A stretch of 8,384 nucleotides of DNA from a bacterium (lineage in GTDB: Bacteria; Bacteroidota; Ignavibacteria; Kapaibacteriales; UBA2268): assembly GCA_024710535.1 (NCBI GenBank), contig JANJUO010000326.1:1-8384 (forward strand). The letters are read 5' to 3'. The translations under genes were made by a program, and so were the position numbers. The notes beneath the pieces are model-generated. The model was given only the letters and a program-made list of their open reading frames with translations, was not told the DNA's origin and searched no databases. Shown here in pieces: positions 1 to 7,180 of the stretch (the first letter of the stretch is position 1; each line of letters opens with the position of its first letter).

Positions 1-59
1 ATGATATACTTATTCTCTTTGGAAAAGAAAAAGACTTTATGAATTTTATATCAGATTAA
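1..59 (+). CDS. 3' end of a gene with a TrkA-C (RCK_C)-like tail (partial)
   Basis: The third frame is open from the window edge to a TAA at 57-59 and reads DILILFGKEKDFMNFISD. The pattern of a hydrophobic strand (DILILFG) followed by a charged turn and an amphipathic helix is what the end of TrkA-C/RCK_C domains looks like (known proteins end in stretches such as GDxLxVxGxxxDLxxF). Such domains cap potassium-uptake regulators and some transporters, where they bind small ligands. Only about 18 residues are present, so the parent protein cannot be named and the family call is inference. The gene ends 26 bases before the 3' end of the convergent tRNA. Confidence 0.4.
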   Translation, partial: DILILFGKEKDFMNFISD

Positions 60-84
60 CAAGGGGAAAATTTTAAGGAATTTG

Positions 85-157
<73 letters not shown>

Positions 158-170
158 ATATTTTAGAATT

Positions 171-201
171 CAAAATTACGAAAAAAAATTGACTTGACAA
201 A
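171..201 (-). promoter_or_regulatory. Bacteroidota-type promoter of the initiator tRNA
   Basis: On the minus strand TTTG (201-198) is followed after 19 bases by TAATTTTG (178-171). This is an exact fit to the Bacteroidota consensus TTTG-N19/20-TAnnTTTG recognised by their unusual primary sigma factor. Transcription would begin a few bases later, just before the tRNA 5' end at 157, which suits a short tRNA leader. Confidence 0.7.
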
Positions 202-223
202 ACTATTTTAATTAAATTATCAT
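194..223 (+). promoter_or_regulatory. Possible promoter of the helicase gene
   Basis: TTGACA (194-199) and TATCAT (218-223) are separated by 18 bases and resemble a classical sigma-70 promoter, leaving a leader of about 20 bases before the ATG at 249. It overlaps the -33 box of the divergent tRNA promoter. The TAnnTTTG box seen for other genes here is absent on this strand, so the assignment is weak. No Shine-Dalgarno precedes the ATG, which is flanked by A/T only. Confidence 0.3.
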
Positions 224-248
224 AAATACAAATAAATTTAAATAAACT

Positions 249-3200
249 ATGAATTATACTCGCGAACAATCTCTTGCATTAACCACAGATAGATATATTT
301 CCGTAACCGCAAATGCCGGCTCGGGCAAAACCCATGTGTTGGTAGATAGATATTTTAATATTCTATTTAATGGCGATAACGAAGAAGCAATTGACGGCAG
401 AAAAGTGGTTGCAATAACTTTTACAAGAAAAGCGGCAAGCGAAATGCTTGCTAAAGTTGTAAAACGTATAGAGCAAGAAATCAAAATTGCAAGCGATGCA
501 AAATCGCTTCGCAAACTTAAAAAAATTCGCGAGAATCTTATTTATGCAAAAATTAGCACCATTCATAGTTTTGCCTCTTCTTTGCTTAGAGATTATCCTA
601 TTGAATCTGGGGTTTTGCCTACATTTACAGAATTGGGCAAGGCAGAGGAAGTAATTCTTTATAATGATTCAATTCTTGAAGTATTCGAATCAAGATTTGA
701 AAATTCGGCTTTGAAATCGGAATTATTTTATTTGTATGAATATTTAAATAGAAACTTAGTTGATGAAATTATAAGAAAAGGATTGAATGAAGCGGAAAAT
801 CTGAATGCAATCCGTGATTTTTATGCTCAATCTGATGAAGATATTTGCCAATTTTATACTTCAAAAATTGTGGCAATTGCTGAAAATATGATAAATACAT
901 TGTTTTCGAAAGCATTAAAATCTGCAGAAAATAAAATTGGAGATTTGCCAAGCGATAAAGCCCAAATTCAATATGCAGAGCATCTGGAAAATCTACAAAA
1001 TTTACAGAACTTTCCAATGAATACCGCAGAAAATTTGGCTGATTTTTATGAAAAATTCAACGATATAATGAACCGAAAGGTTTCAAGGAAGAATTTCAAA
1101 ACCGAAGTTTTTGATGAATTCAGCACATTTTCGAGTGATGATTTCAAAAAAGAGATGGAGAAAATCCAAAGATATACAACTTTGCTTAATTACGAAGATG
1201 AACTTAAAGAATCGGTGAAATGCAGTAGAATTTTGTTTGGACTTATCGACGAAATTTATCAAGTTACATCCGAAGCAAAAAAAGAAGCGGGTTACCTTGA
1301 TTTCAATGATATGATTCTAAAAGTGGATAATTTGCTGAACAATGAAAATGCTCTTGCTCAAATCAAATCACAAATTGATTATATTTTGGTGGATGAATTT
1401 CAAGATACAAATCCATTGCAATATAATTTGCTGAAAAAATTGTGTCCGAAATTGGTTGATCCAAAAATTGAAGATGATATAAATTTATTTATAGTTGGTG
1501 ATTCCAAACAGAGTATTTATGCCTTCCGCTCTGCCGATGTGCGAGTATTCAAAGAAGCCACAAGAAATATTCGTTCAGCAAATCAATATATGATAGATAA
1601 TAATAAATTAGCAAAAAATATCCCATTTAATAGCAATTTAATTGATACAAATGAATCTGAATCTCTTGGTGACATCACACTTTCTGCCTCTTTCAGACTT
1701 AATCCAATAGTTGCAACATTTGTGAATAAAGTTTGCGGAAGCATTATGGAATTTGCAAATGCTGGAAGCAACAAATCCGAATTTGATGAACTAACGCAAT
1801 TTGAAGTGAAATACAGTCCTTTGATTTTCGCCAAAGATACTTCCAGATTTACAAGCCTTTACAATGAATTGATTGATAAAAAAGCTACTTATGATTTTGG
1901 CTCAATTTCTTTTCTTATGAATTTAATTGCCTACAAAGAGAAGAATACAGGAAACGAAATCATTGACGAGAATATAGATTCAAGCGATAATAGCGAAGAA
2001 GAATACGATTATGATGAAGCAGTGATGATTGCTAAATTCATAATGGATGCCGTTGGCGGCAATCCCAACTATTGTGTTTATAAAAATGGTGAATATAAAA
2101 AAGCAGAATTTGGTGATATTGCAATTTTATCTCGAACAAAAAGTGGTTTCAAAAGCATTACAAATGAATTTTTGAAATATAAAATTCCTTTCAAATTGCA
2201 TAGCGGATCAGGATTCTATGCACAGCAGGAAATTGCTGACATTTTGAATTATCTGAAATTTATCCAAAATAATAATGATGATTTGGCTTTTGTATCATTG
2301 CTGAAATCACCATTTTTTGGATTTAATGATACTGATTTGCTTTTGATTTCACTTCAAAAAGCAAATAGTTACTGGGATAAATTCAATATTTTTATTAATT
2401 CAATAGAGAAAACAAATGAATTCGATTACAGAATAAATGCTTTTAATATTCTTAAAGAAATTCTTGAAATTGCTCTTCGTGTGCCACTTGTTCATCTGCT
2501 TTACAAAATGATCAATAAAAGCGAGCTCTATGGTATTTATCAAAAAAGTAATTCTGCCGAGCAAATTATTGCTAATATCAATAAACTTATCGCAATTGCA
2601 AGAACTTACGAAGAGAAAGGATTCAAAAATTTATATGATTTTATAAGTGATTTGGAAATTCTTTCTGATGATACATCCGAATCCGAAGCGGCATTCATTA
2701 CCGGAGAAAATGTTGTAAATATAATGACCATTCATGCGGCAAAGGGTTTGGAATTTCCAATTGTGATTCTTAGCCATACAAATACCAAAGGACCGCGAGC
2801 TAATAGTTTCTACATTGAGCCACAATTTGGTATTAGTTTCAGATTTCCTGTAACAAATGCAGAAGGAAAAACTGACGAAATTGCACTTCATAATTTCGAG
2901 CTTGCCTCGCAATTTCAAAAATTATCAGATATTGCAGAGGAAAAGAGAATTTTATACGTTGCAATGACAAGGGCAAAAGAGCACCTTCTAATATCTGCGT
3001 CAATCAAAAAGAAAAAGGATGGGAGTCTGAGTGCCCCTCAAAAACAATTAAAACTAATTCTTGAGGGCTTAGGCATTGCGAGCAACAATATCCCTGAGGC
3101 AGAATTCAAGTATGAATACCATATTCAGTCCGGTTTGGATTTTTTGATAAATAATGAAAAACAGCATTACCCTTTCGATTACAATATAAATTTCCTTAAT

Positions 3201-4070
3201 TATAGAAATTATTTTGGTGATTTAAGCATTTATGAAATAGAAAAAAAGAGAATGCCAAAACTTGTTTCGGAGCAAGTTACAGCAGGCGTTTTTGAAAATT
3301 ATATTTCTGCAACAAAATTATTATATTATCTGCACGACCGCAACCAATATATACATCGCTATGTTTTGGGTTTGCCTGATGATGAACAAATTTCATACAA
3401 TTCAGAAGATGATTCGGCTATCAACGATAATTTCAAAAATGATGAGTTGAATAATGAAAAGGATGAAGATGCAAAGGGATTTTCTGCAGGTACATTTATT
3501 CATAAAGTAATGGAAAAAATCCCCGAATTTTGTAATCTCAATGATGAAGATTTGAAAATTGCAATTAATTTGGAAATTAAGAAAATTGAAAGTGAAAACA
3601 AAAAGTTCAGCAATTCACTCAAGCAAAGAATGCTGGAGGAGCCGCTAAATATTTATAAAACCAAAATTATCCAAAAATATAAAAAACTTCTGCCAAATTC
3701 AAAGTCGGAAATTGTCTATAATTTGCCTTTCGATTATGACTTGATTAATGCCACATTCGACTTGTATCTTATGAATGAAGATATGGAATGGGAAATTTGG
3801 GATTGGAAGTCCAATCAAGTGAATAGCAAGGAAGATATAGATGAATATAAATCGCACTATGAAATTCAGATGAAGCTTTACTCGTTTTTTAATTATTTAA
3901 TCAATCCAAATCAAAACAATTATATTGCTCGATTACTCTTTACTCGTCAGGCAAAATTGAATGCAGAAGATACAGAATGGACTGTTGAATATAAATGGAA
4001 CAAGCAGGATATGGAGGAATTCAGAACATATTTAAGCAGTTTATTGATGGAATTGAAATTGTTAGGTTAA
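249..4070 (+). CDS. addA: AddA/RecB-type ATP-dependent helicase-nuclease
   Basis: A 1273-residue UvrD/Rep-superfamily (SF1A) helicase fused to a RecB-family nuclease. It would unwind and resect double-strand DNA ends for RecA-dependent repair in the cytoplasm. Visible helicase motifs, in order: Q motif near Q7; Walker A with K27 (ANAGSGKT); motif Ia (AITFTRKAASEM, about 55-66); Walker B D382-E383 (ILVDEFQDT); motif III 415-424 (IVGDSKQSIY); motif IV R629; motif V 821-836 (TIHAAKGLEF); motif VI 903-910 (YVAMTRAK). The nuclease has H1085 (GTFIHK), D1171 (FDLY), D1185-W-K1187 and the Q1207-xxx-Y1211 signature, so the active site looks complete. Length matches AddA (about 1200-1250). The ATG at 249 is right because the helicase fold starts within 10 residues. 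No iron-sulfur cysteines appear near the nuclease; those belong to AddB, which is not in this window. An acidic, low-complexity insert (about 576-590) and another near 1055-1075 separate domains. RecB is the alternative name. Confidence 0.88.
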   Translation: MNYTREQSLALTTDRYISVTANAGSGKTHVLVDRYFNILFNGDNEEAIDGRKVVAITFTRKAASEMLAKVVKRIEQEIKIASDAKSLRKLKKIRENLIYAKISTIHSFASSLLRDYPIESGVLPTFTELGKAEEVILYNDSILEVFESRFENSALKSELFYLYEYLNRNLVDEIIRKGLNEAENLNAIRDFYAQSDEDICQFYTSKIVAIAENMINTLFSKALKSAENKIGDLPSDKAQIQYAEHLENLQNLQNFPMNTAENLADFYEKFNDIMNRKVSRKNFKTEVFDEFSTFSSDDFKKEMEKIQRYTTLLNYEDELKESVKCSRILFGLIDEIYQVTSEAKKEAGYLDFNDMILKVDNLLNNENALAQIKSQIDYILVDEFQDTNPLQYNLLKKLCPKLVDPKIEDDINLFIVGDSKQSIYAFRSADVRVFKEATRNIRSANQYMIDNNKLAKNIPFNSNLIDTNESESLGDITLSASFRLNPIVATFVNKVCGSIMEFANAGSNKSEFDELTQFEVKYSPLIFAKDTSRFTSLYNELIDKKATYDFGSISFLMNLIAYKEKNTGNEIIDENIDSSDNSEEEYDYDEAVMIAKFIMDAVGGNPNYCVYKNGEYKKAEFGDIAILSRTKSGFKSITNEFLKYKIPFKLHSGSGFYAQQEIADILNYLKFIQNNNDDLAFVSLLKSPFFGFNDTDLLLISLQKANSYWDKFNIFINSIEKTNEFDYRINAFNILKEILEIALRVPLVHLLYKMINKSELYGIYQKSNSAEQIIANINKLIAIARTYEEKGFKNLYDFISDLEILSDDTSESEAAFITGENVVNIMTIHAAKGLEFPIVILSHTNTKGPRANSFYIEPQFGISFRFPVTNAEGKTDEIALHNFELASQFQKLSDIAEEKRILYVAMTRAKEHLLISASIKKKKDGSLSAPQKQLKLILEGLGIASNNIPEAEFKYEYHIQSGLDFLINNEKQHYPFDYNINFLNYRNYFGDLSIYEIEKKRMPKLVSEQVTAGVFENYISATKLLYYLHDRNQYIHRYVLGLPDDEQISYNSEDDSAINDNFKNDELNNEKDEDAKGFSAGTFIHKVMEKIPEFCNLNDEDLKIAINLEIKKIESENKKFSNSLKQRMLEEPLNIYKTKIIQKYKKLLPNSKSEIVYNLPFDYDLINATFDLYLMNEDMEWEIWDWKSNQVNSKEDIDEYKSHYEIQMKLYSFFNYLINPNQNNYIARLLFTRQAKLNAEDTEWTVEYKWNKQDMEEFRTYLSSLLMELKLLG

Positions 4071-4249
4071 AATGAATTTTATCCATTTCATATTCAAAAA
4101 AACGAAGATTCTTAATTGAAGAAATTCGCACAAATGCATTATTAATAACACGAGAATTCCAGCAGAAATAAATAATATAACTGTTAGATGTAAGAATTAA
4201 TGTATATAAAAACGAATTAAATTGTAATCAAAATATTAAAAATAAAATT

Positions 4250-4981
4250 CTATTTATTGTAGATATAATCATATAATCTTTGATTTGATTGAACATAGAT
4301 CTTTGTATTTTTTTTAATTACAAATTCACTTAGTCCTTGTTCATCGGCTTTAGGAGCCCAATCGTAAGTATAGCCAAGTCTTGTCCAAGGGTACGAAGTT
4401 CCTCCTTCCAGCGGGAAATATGAATATAATATATTGTCATTAAACCATTTGATGTAATTTTGGGATGTATTTTTTGGGAAGAATAAATCGGCTTTTCTAT
4501 CATTAATTTCATTGTCAGGACTTGGGCGAAACAAACTATCAGGATCTACCCATAATTCCACTAAAACATAATCTTTATCCGAAGTTGGCATACCTAAAAG
4601 TTGCAAAACACGCAATTGCAAATCATCATCGCTCAAATATTTATAGTTTTTCAGGAAATCCCTCATCTCAGGAACTACCGTTACCCAAGTTTCACCCCAA
4701 CTCGTAACCGTAGAATCGTTCACTTTATAAGAATCTTTATAAGGAGTTAGCGTGAGAGCCAAAACATATTTTTTTTGATTATATTGTTTCCAGGATAAAT
4801 ACGAATTATTCTCGGTTATTTCAATTAAATCATTTGCAATTTCACTACTATCTGAAACAATTGCATCAGCAACTGCATTTTTGTAAAGATCATCGAGATT
4901 AATTTTATTCTCGCCACTTGAATTCGAACATCCACAAAGCATAAATGTTACTATTGAAATCAAAGTTATCATTCTTTTCAT
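4250..4981 (-). CDS. Conserved lipoprotein of unknown function
   Basis: A 243-residue protein beginning MKRMITLISIVTF with lipobox L15-C16-G17-C18, so it should be lipidated at C18 and anchored to a membrane facing the periplasm or exterior. The mature part has no catalytic motif I recognise. Its C-terminal half carries a run of aromatic, conserved-looking blocks: VLVELWVDPDSLFRPSPD, YIKWFN, YPWTRLGYTYDWA and GLSEFVIKK. I associate this pattern with a widespread uncharacterised family, but cannot name a domain. An ATG nine codons upstream is rejected as start because the promoter -7 box (5006-5013) covers it and because MKRM gives a normal signal peptide. No Shine-Dalgarno is present. The gene runs convergent to the helicase gene with about 180 bases between, where I see no strong terminator. 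Confidence 0.82.
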   Translation of the reverse strand: MKRMITLISIVTFMLCGCSNSSGENKINLDDLYKNAVADAIVSDSSEIANDLIEITENNSYLSWKQYNQKKYVLALTLTPYKDSYKVNDSTVTSWGETWVTVVPEMRDFLKNYKYLSDDDLQLRVLQLLGMPTSDKDYVLVELWVDPDSLFRPSPDNEINDRKADLFFPKNTSQNYIKWFNDNILYSYFPLEGGTSYPWTRLGYTYDWAPKADEQGLSEFVIKKNTKIYVQSNQRLYDYIYNK

Positions 4982-5005
4982 AATGAAAATCCAATATAAA
5001 AAATG

Positions 5006-5037
5006 CAAATTTAGCCAAGTAATTCAATCCGTTCAAA
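5006..5037 (-). promoter_or_regulatory. Bacteroidota-type promoter of the lipoprotein gene
   Basis: On the minus strand TTTG (5037-5034) is followed after 20 bases by TAAATTTG (5013-5006), an exact match to TTTG-N19/20-TAnnTTTG. Predicted transcription start is near 5000, giving a leader of about 20 bases to the ATG at 4981. This position also decides the start codon, because the longer reading frame would begin inside the promoter. Confidence 0.65.
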
Positions 5038-5120
5038 CTATTTTTTTTATAATAGTGAATTGTTTTGTGGCTATAATGCAAATATCAAAGCGAAAAATCT
5101 TTTAATCATCTTTTTATCAC

Positions 5121-5148
5121 TGGCAGTAAGTTCTTGCTCCCAAAGTGA
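5121..5148 (-). pseudogene. RHS core-end scrap (28 bp)
   Basis: The minus strand reads TTG GGA GCA AGA ACT TAC TGC CAG and then a stop, i.e. the GARTYCQ of the RHS core end. It matches the corresponding part of the relics near 7340 and 7815 at 27 of 28 bases; the single difference is the ATG of the relics, here TTG. Homology stops abruptly on both sides. It begins five bases after the stop codon of the MNT gene (stop 5156-5154) and closes the RHS/TA mosaic on its left side. The plus strand of the same bases reads like a lipoprotein signal peptide, discussed as a finding. Confidence 0.6.
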
Positions 5149-5153
5149 AATTT

Positions 5154-5498
5154 TTAATTAACATTCACTACTTTTTTACTATCAACTCCAAACAACTTTA
5201 TACCATATTTTTTAATTTCAGTTGCAAATGGATTATTGCTATAAAATTCAGTATATGATATTGGGTGTGGTTCAATTCTTGTATCATATTTAGAAGCCAA
5301 AACCAATAAATTAACTTGAGTTTCAAATTTATCTTCTTCTGACAAATTATCAATAATAAATGCTATATCTATATCACTATATTTTCTTTGCTTATTTGTT
5401 GCAAAAGAACCAAATAAATACGCTTCAACAACATTAGGATTTAACAATGATATTTCTTTACAATAATCTTTTAAATTATTAAAAGTGATAGTATCCAT
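5154..5498 (-). CDS. MNT-type nucleotidyltransferase of a HEPN-MNT pair
   Basis: A 114-residue minimal nucleotidyltransferase of the polymerase-beta fold. The signature G30-S31 followed by D42-x-D44 (GSFATNKQRKYSDIDIAF) supplies the metal-binding active site, and E76 in TRIEPHPI is placed to be the third acidic ligand. In characterised HEPN-MNT pairs the MNT protein is the antitoxin and modifies the HEPN partner by nucleotidylation; which nucleotide is used here cannot be read from sequence. It overlaps the upstream HEPN gene by 28 bases (5471-5498), so the two are almost certainly co-transcribed and translationally coupled. A purine-rich stretch (AAGGA, then AGGGA) precedes the ATG but spacing is poor. 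An RHS scrap starts five bases beyond its stop codon. Confidence 0.88.
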   Translation of the reverse strand: MDTITFNNLKDYCKEISLLNPNVVEAYLFGSFATNKQRKYSDIDIAFIIDNLSEEDKFETQVNLLVLASKYDTRIEPHPISYTEFYSNNPFATEIKKYGIKLFGVDSKKVVNVN

Positions 5499-5884
5499 TC
5501 CCTAATTTCCTTAATTTTTTGAAACCAATTAATAGTAAATTCTTGAGTACATTTTTTTTGGAAACTCATTTTATAGTCATCGTATCTGGTATTAATATTA
5601 AAAGCTGTAATTGTTGCAAAATTATATTTATCTTCATCAGATAATTTCAAATTACATAACTCGGCTAACCTTAGCAAATTATGAATTTGAGGAGGAAAAT
5701 CATTGTTAACCTGAACAAATAATGCTTTCAATAACTTTTCAATCATTAAATGACCAACAAATAGACTCCAAGAATATCTATTCCCCTCAAATAATGTTAC
5801 CATTGTTATAAAATCATCCGCTGAACTATTTTTCCAATAGTTGATAAATTTATGATTATCAAAATCTTTTTTATCGTCAGTCAT
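5471..5884 (-). CDS. HEPN-domain protein paired with MNT
   Basis: A 137-residue all-helical HEPN protein of the type encoded next to MNT nucleotidyltransferases. Recognisable features are the helix VGHLMIEKLLKALF (43-56), HNLLRLAEL (68-76) and T-R100-Y-D-D-Y (99-104), which corresponds to the ARYPD-like motif of this HEPN branch. Many HEPN toxins are RNases using R-x4-6-H; here R100 is not followed by a histidine at that distance, so RNase activity is doubtful or uses other residues. It is the first gene of a two-gene unit and overlaps the MNT gene by 28 bases. No good Shine-Dalgarno is present at the ATG. A toxin or substrate-binding partner role is inferred from context. Confidence 0.85.
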   Translation of the reverse strand: MTDDKKDFDNHKFINYWKNSSADDFITMVTLFEGNRYSWSLFVGHLMIEKLLKALFVQVNNDFPPQIHNLLRLAELCNLKLSDEDKYNFATITAFNINTRYDDYKMSFQKKCTQEFTINWFQKIKEIREWILSLLII

Positions 5885-5939
5885 ATTTTTTAACTATTTC
5901 CAGCTAATAAATCTTAACACAATTTAATTTTTTAAGTTG

Positions 5940-5947
5940 CAAATTTA
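5940..5947 (-). promoter_or_regulatory. Possible -7 box for the HEPN-MNT pair
   Basis: TAAATTTG on the minus strand is an exact TAnnTTTG match about 55 bases before the HEPN start codon. The nearest upstream TTTG sites sit 6 and 24 bases away rather than 19-20, so only the -7 element is convincing. If real, the HEPN-MNT pair is transcribed separately from the HicB gene upstream. Confidence 0.35.
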
Positions 5948-6000
5948 ACTAATCAAATCATTTAATAAAAACAAATTATTATATTCTTAAAAACATTTCA

Positions 6001-6021
6001 GCAAATCCGCTTGGGTCAAGC
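6001..6021 (-). pseudogene. RHS core-end scrap (LDPSG part)
   Basis: On the minus strand, starting four bases after the HicB stop codon TAA, the bases read CTT GAC CCA AGC GGA TTT GC, i.e. LDPSGFA, continuing EMFLRI to a stop. This matches the WLDPSGLA end of the RHS core at 7668-7888 and 7181-7417, with a few substitutions. It is short, so the homology rests on the combination of base match, matching reading frame and location within an array of similar scraps. Confidence 0.5.
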
Positions 6022-6026
6022 TACTA

Positions 6027-6251
6027 TTACAGCATCGCTACTTTGTAAATCGCAGGAAAATATTTTGGTCTTGGGATAGTTTTTCCCATTGATTTTGCAG
6101 ATTTGAGCCATTCTTCTTTGGCAATTAAAGCTTCATTTAGAGCTTCTTGCGGAGTAATGCCAAAAGCAGAGCAAAATTTCAAATCAGGAAAATCTGCTAT
6201 ATAACCACCATCTTCTTCACTATAGAAAATATTTATATGATATTCTTTCAT
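6027..6251 (-). CDS. HicB-family antitoxin-like protein (orphan)
   Basis: A 74-residue single-domain protein of the HicB/UPF0150 family. The N-terminal block MKEYHINIFYSEEDGGYIADF and the following PDLKFCSAFG plus TPQEALNEA give the partly degraded RNase H-like fold of HicB antitoxins, and the tail IPRPKYFPAIYK is typical of this subgroup. There is no C-terminal helix-turn-helix or ribbon-helix-helix, so direct DNA binding is not expected. HicB normally neutralises a small HicA RNase toxin encoded next to it, but no HicA is visible. A GAGG (6259-6262) with 7-base spacing serves as Shine-Dalgarno. Its ATG overlaps the stop of an 18-codon reading frame upstream (ATGA), a sign of translational coupling to a lost partner. 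Confidence 0.85.
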   Translation of the reverse strand: MKEYHINIFYSEEDGGYIADFPDLKFCSAFGITPQEALNEALIAKEEWLKSAKSMGKTIPRPKYFPAIYKVAML

Positions 6252-6304
6252 TTTGAATCCTCTTCAATTATTAATCCATATTTATCAATCAAATCTGTCA
6301 ACAT
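6248..6304 (-). pseudogene. Short coupled reading frame upstream of hicB, probably a partner remnant
   Basis: An 18-codon frame (MLTDLIDKYGLIIEEDSK) ends in a TGA that overlaps the HicB start codon as ATGA. Two stop codons (TAA TAG) lie directly before its ATG, so nothing longer remains. The tight overlap suggests it is either a small leader peptide or the last part of a truncated upstream partner whose front was lost. I do not recognise the sequence as HicA. Confidence is low because of its size. Confidence 0.3.
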
Positions 6305-6440
6305 CTATTAGGACACCTTAAGGTTTATCAAATTACCTTTAGACTAAACTTCATAATCAGTATCATTTAATTTAGCAAGATTAAGAAAATTTCGAGAACA
6401 GACATTATGTACTGGAACACAATTTGACAATATATAATAA

Positions 6441-6848
6441 TTATGATTTACTCCAATTTTCTATAAATAAACCTTTAACATTTTGATAGTGCTTTTCATT
6501 ATTTGTAATTAATGTCAAATTTTCGGCTATACAAATTCCAGAAATAAAAATATCTACTTCATCAATAGTAATTCCCTTTGCCCTCAAATCAGCATAAATA
6601 TTAGCAGATATTTCAGCAGATTTCATTGAAATATTAACAATTTTTAAAAGCTGTGTTAATTCAACAAATTTATCTAATAGATTTTTACTATCTCGATATT
6701 TTAATCCGCTCAAAATTTCATAATATGTAAAAATAGATATTTGTGGTTTTATTGAACCTGAAAAATATCTTTTGAAGTTTTCGACTACAATCAAATGATT
6801 TCTTAAAAATAAAGATAAAATATCTGTATCAATTAAATAACTTTTCAT
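6441..6848 (-). CDS. vapC: VapC-type PIN-domain ribonuclease toxin
   Basis: A 135-residue PIN-domain protein, the usual VapC length. The acidic metal-binding residues are in place: D7 in LIDTDIL at the N-terminus, E44 in YYEIL, D99 in EVDIFISG, with T115-N116-N117-E118 in the final ITNNEKHY motif; the ending NVKGLFIENW is characteristic. VapC toxins cut specific RNAs (tRNA or rRNA) when freed from antitoxin; the target cannot be predicted. It overlaps the antitoxin gene by four bases (ATGA, 6845-6848), the usual vapBC arrangement. Nothing looks broken, so the toxin is probably functional. About 190 bases separate it from the next gene downstream. Confidence 0.92.
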   Translation of the reverse strand: MKSYLIDTDILSLFLRNHLIVVENFKRYFSGSIKPQISIFTYYEILSGLKYRDSKNLLDKFVELTQLLKIVNISMKSAEISANIYADLRAKGITIDEVDIFISGICIAENLTLITNNEKHYQNVKGLFIENWSKS

Positions 6849-7108
6849 ATTTCTACTCTTTTACTATTAAAAGAACTTCTTCTTTTGTAAATTTCTTCGA
6901 TAAATAAATCCACATCTTCAACATTTGACCAAATACCTGCATAATCCATAATATTCATTCTTACATTTTCTGAATTATTAATAGTGTGGTTTTGCACTGA
7001 CAAATTTTTGAAAATATCAATTATATTAATCAAATCAGGCAGAAAAACTTCAGGTATATTTCTAATTTTTTCTAAAATTATCGGTTCTAAATATGTGCGA
7101 CTTTCCAT
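6845..7108 (-). CDS. VapB-like antitoxin
   Basis: An 87-residue small protein directly upstream of, and overlapping by ATGA, the PIN toxin gene. The first 35 residues form an amphipathic helix region (ILEKIRNIPEVFLPDLINII) seen in short antitoxins that dimerise by their N-terminus, and the C-terminal part (AGIWSNVEDVDLFIEEIYKRR) matches the pattern of peptides that wrap a PIN toxin, ending in a basic segment. No classical AbrB or ribbon-helix-helix motif is obvious. AGGAG at 7116-7120, 7 bases from the ATG, is a strong Shine-Dalgarno and supports this start. The assignment depends largely on gene position and size. Confidence 0.78.
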   Translation of the reverse strand: MESRTYLEPIILEKIRNIPEVFLPDLINIIDIFKNLSVQNHTINNSENVRMNIMDYAGIWSNVEDVDLFIEEIYKRRSSFNSKRVEI

Positions 7109-7115
7109 AATTTAT

Positions 7116-7120
7116 CTCCT
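7116..7120 (-). promoter_or_regulatory. Shine-Dalgarno of the VapB-like antitoxin gene
   Basis: AGGAG on the minus strand with 7 bases to the ATG at 7108. It is notable because the helicase and lipoprotein genes of this window have no such site. Confidence 0.6.
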
Positions 7121-7180
7121 ATTGAACATCATTCATACATTGTGACGACTTTAATATTATTAAATTATATATAAAACAAC

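Noticed and set aside
4109..4123. TTCTT/AAGAA hairpin after the helicase gene as terminator
   Set aside because: Only five A/T-rich pairs and no T tract; too weak to call.
4522..4707. Plus-strand 61-codon frame inside the lipoprotein gene
   Set aside because: Antisense to a well-supported coding sequence; no start signal.
4982..5008. Nine extra codons at the start of the lipoprotein gene
   Set aside because: The upstream ATG lies within the promoter -7 box, and the shorter start gives a normal lipoprotein signal peptide.
5071..5109. Minus-strand MIKRFFALIFAL, a signal-peptide-like 12-codon frame
   Set aside because: Stops after 12 codons and is explained by T/A-rich sequence antisense to the other leader-like frame.
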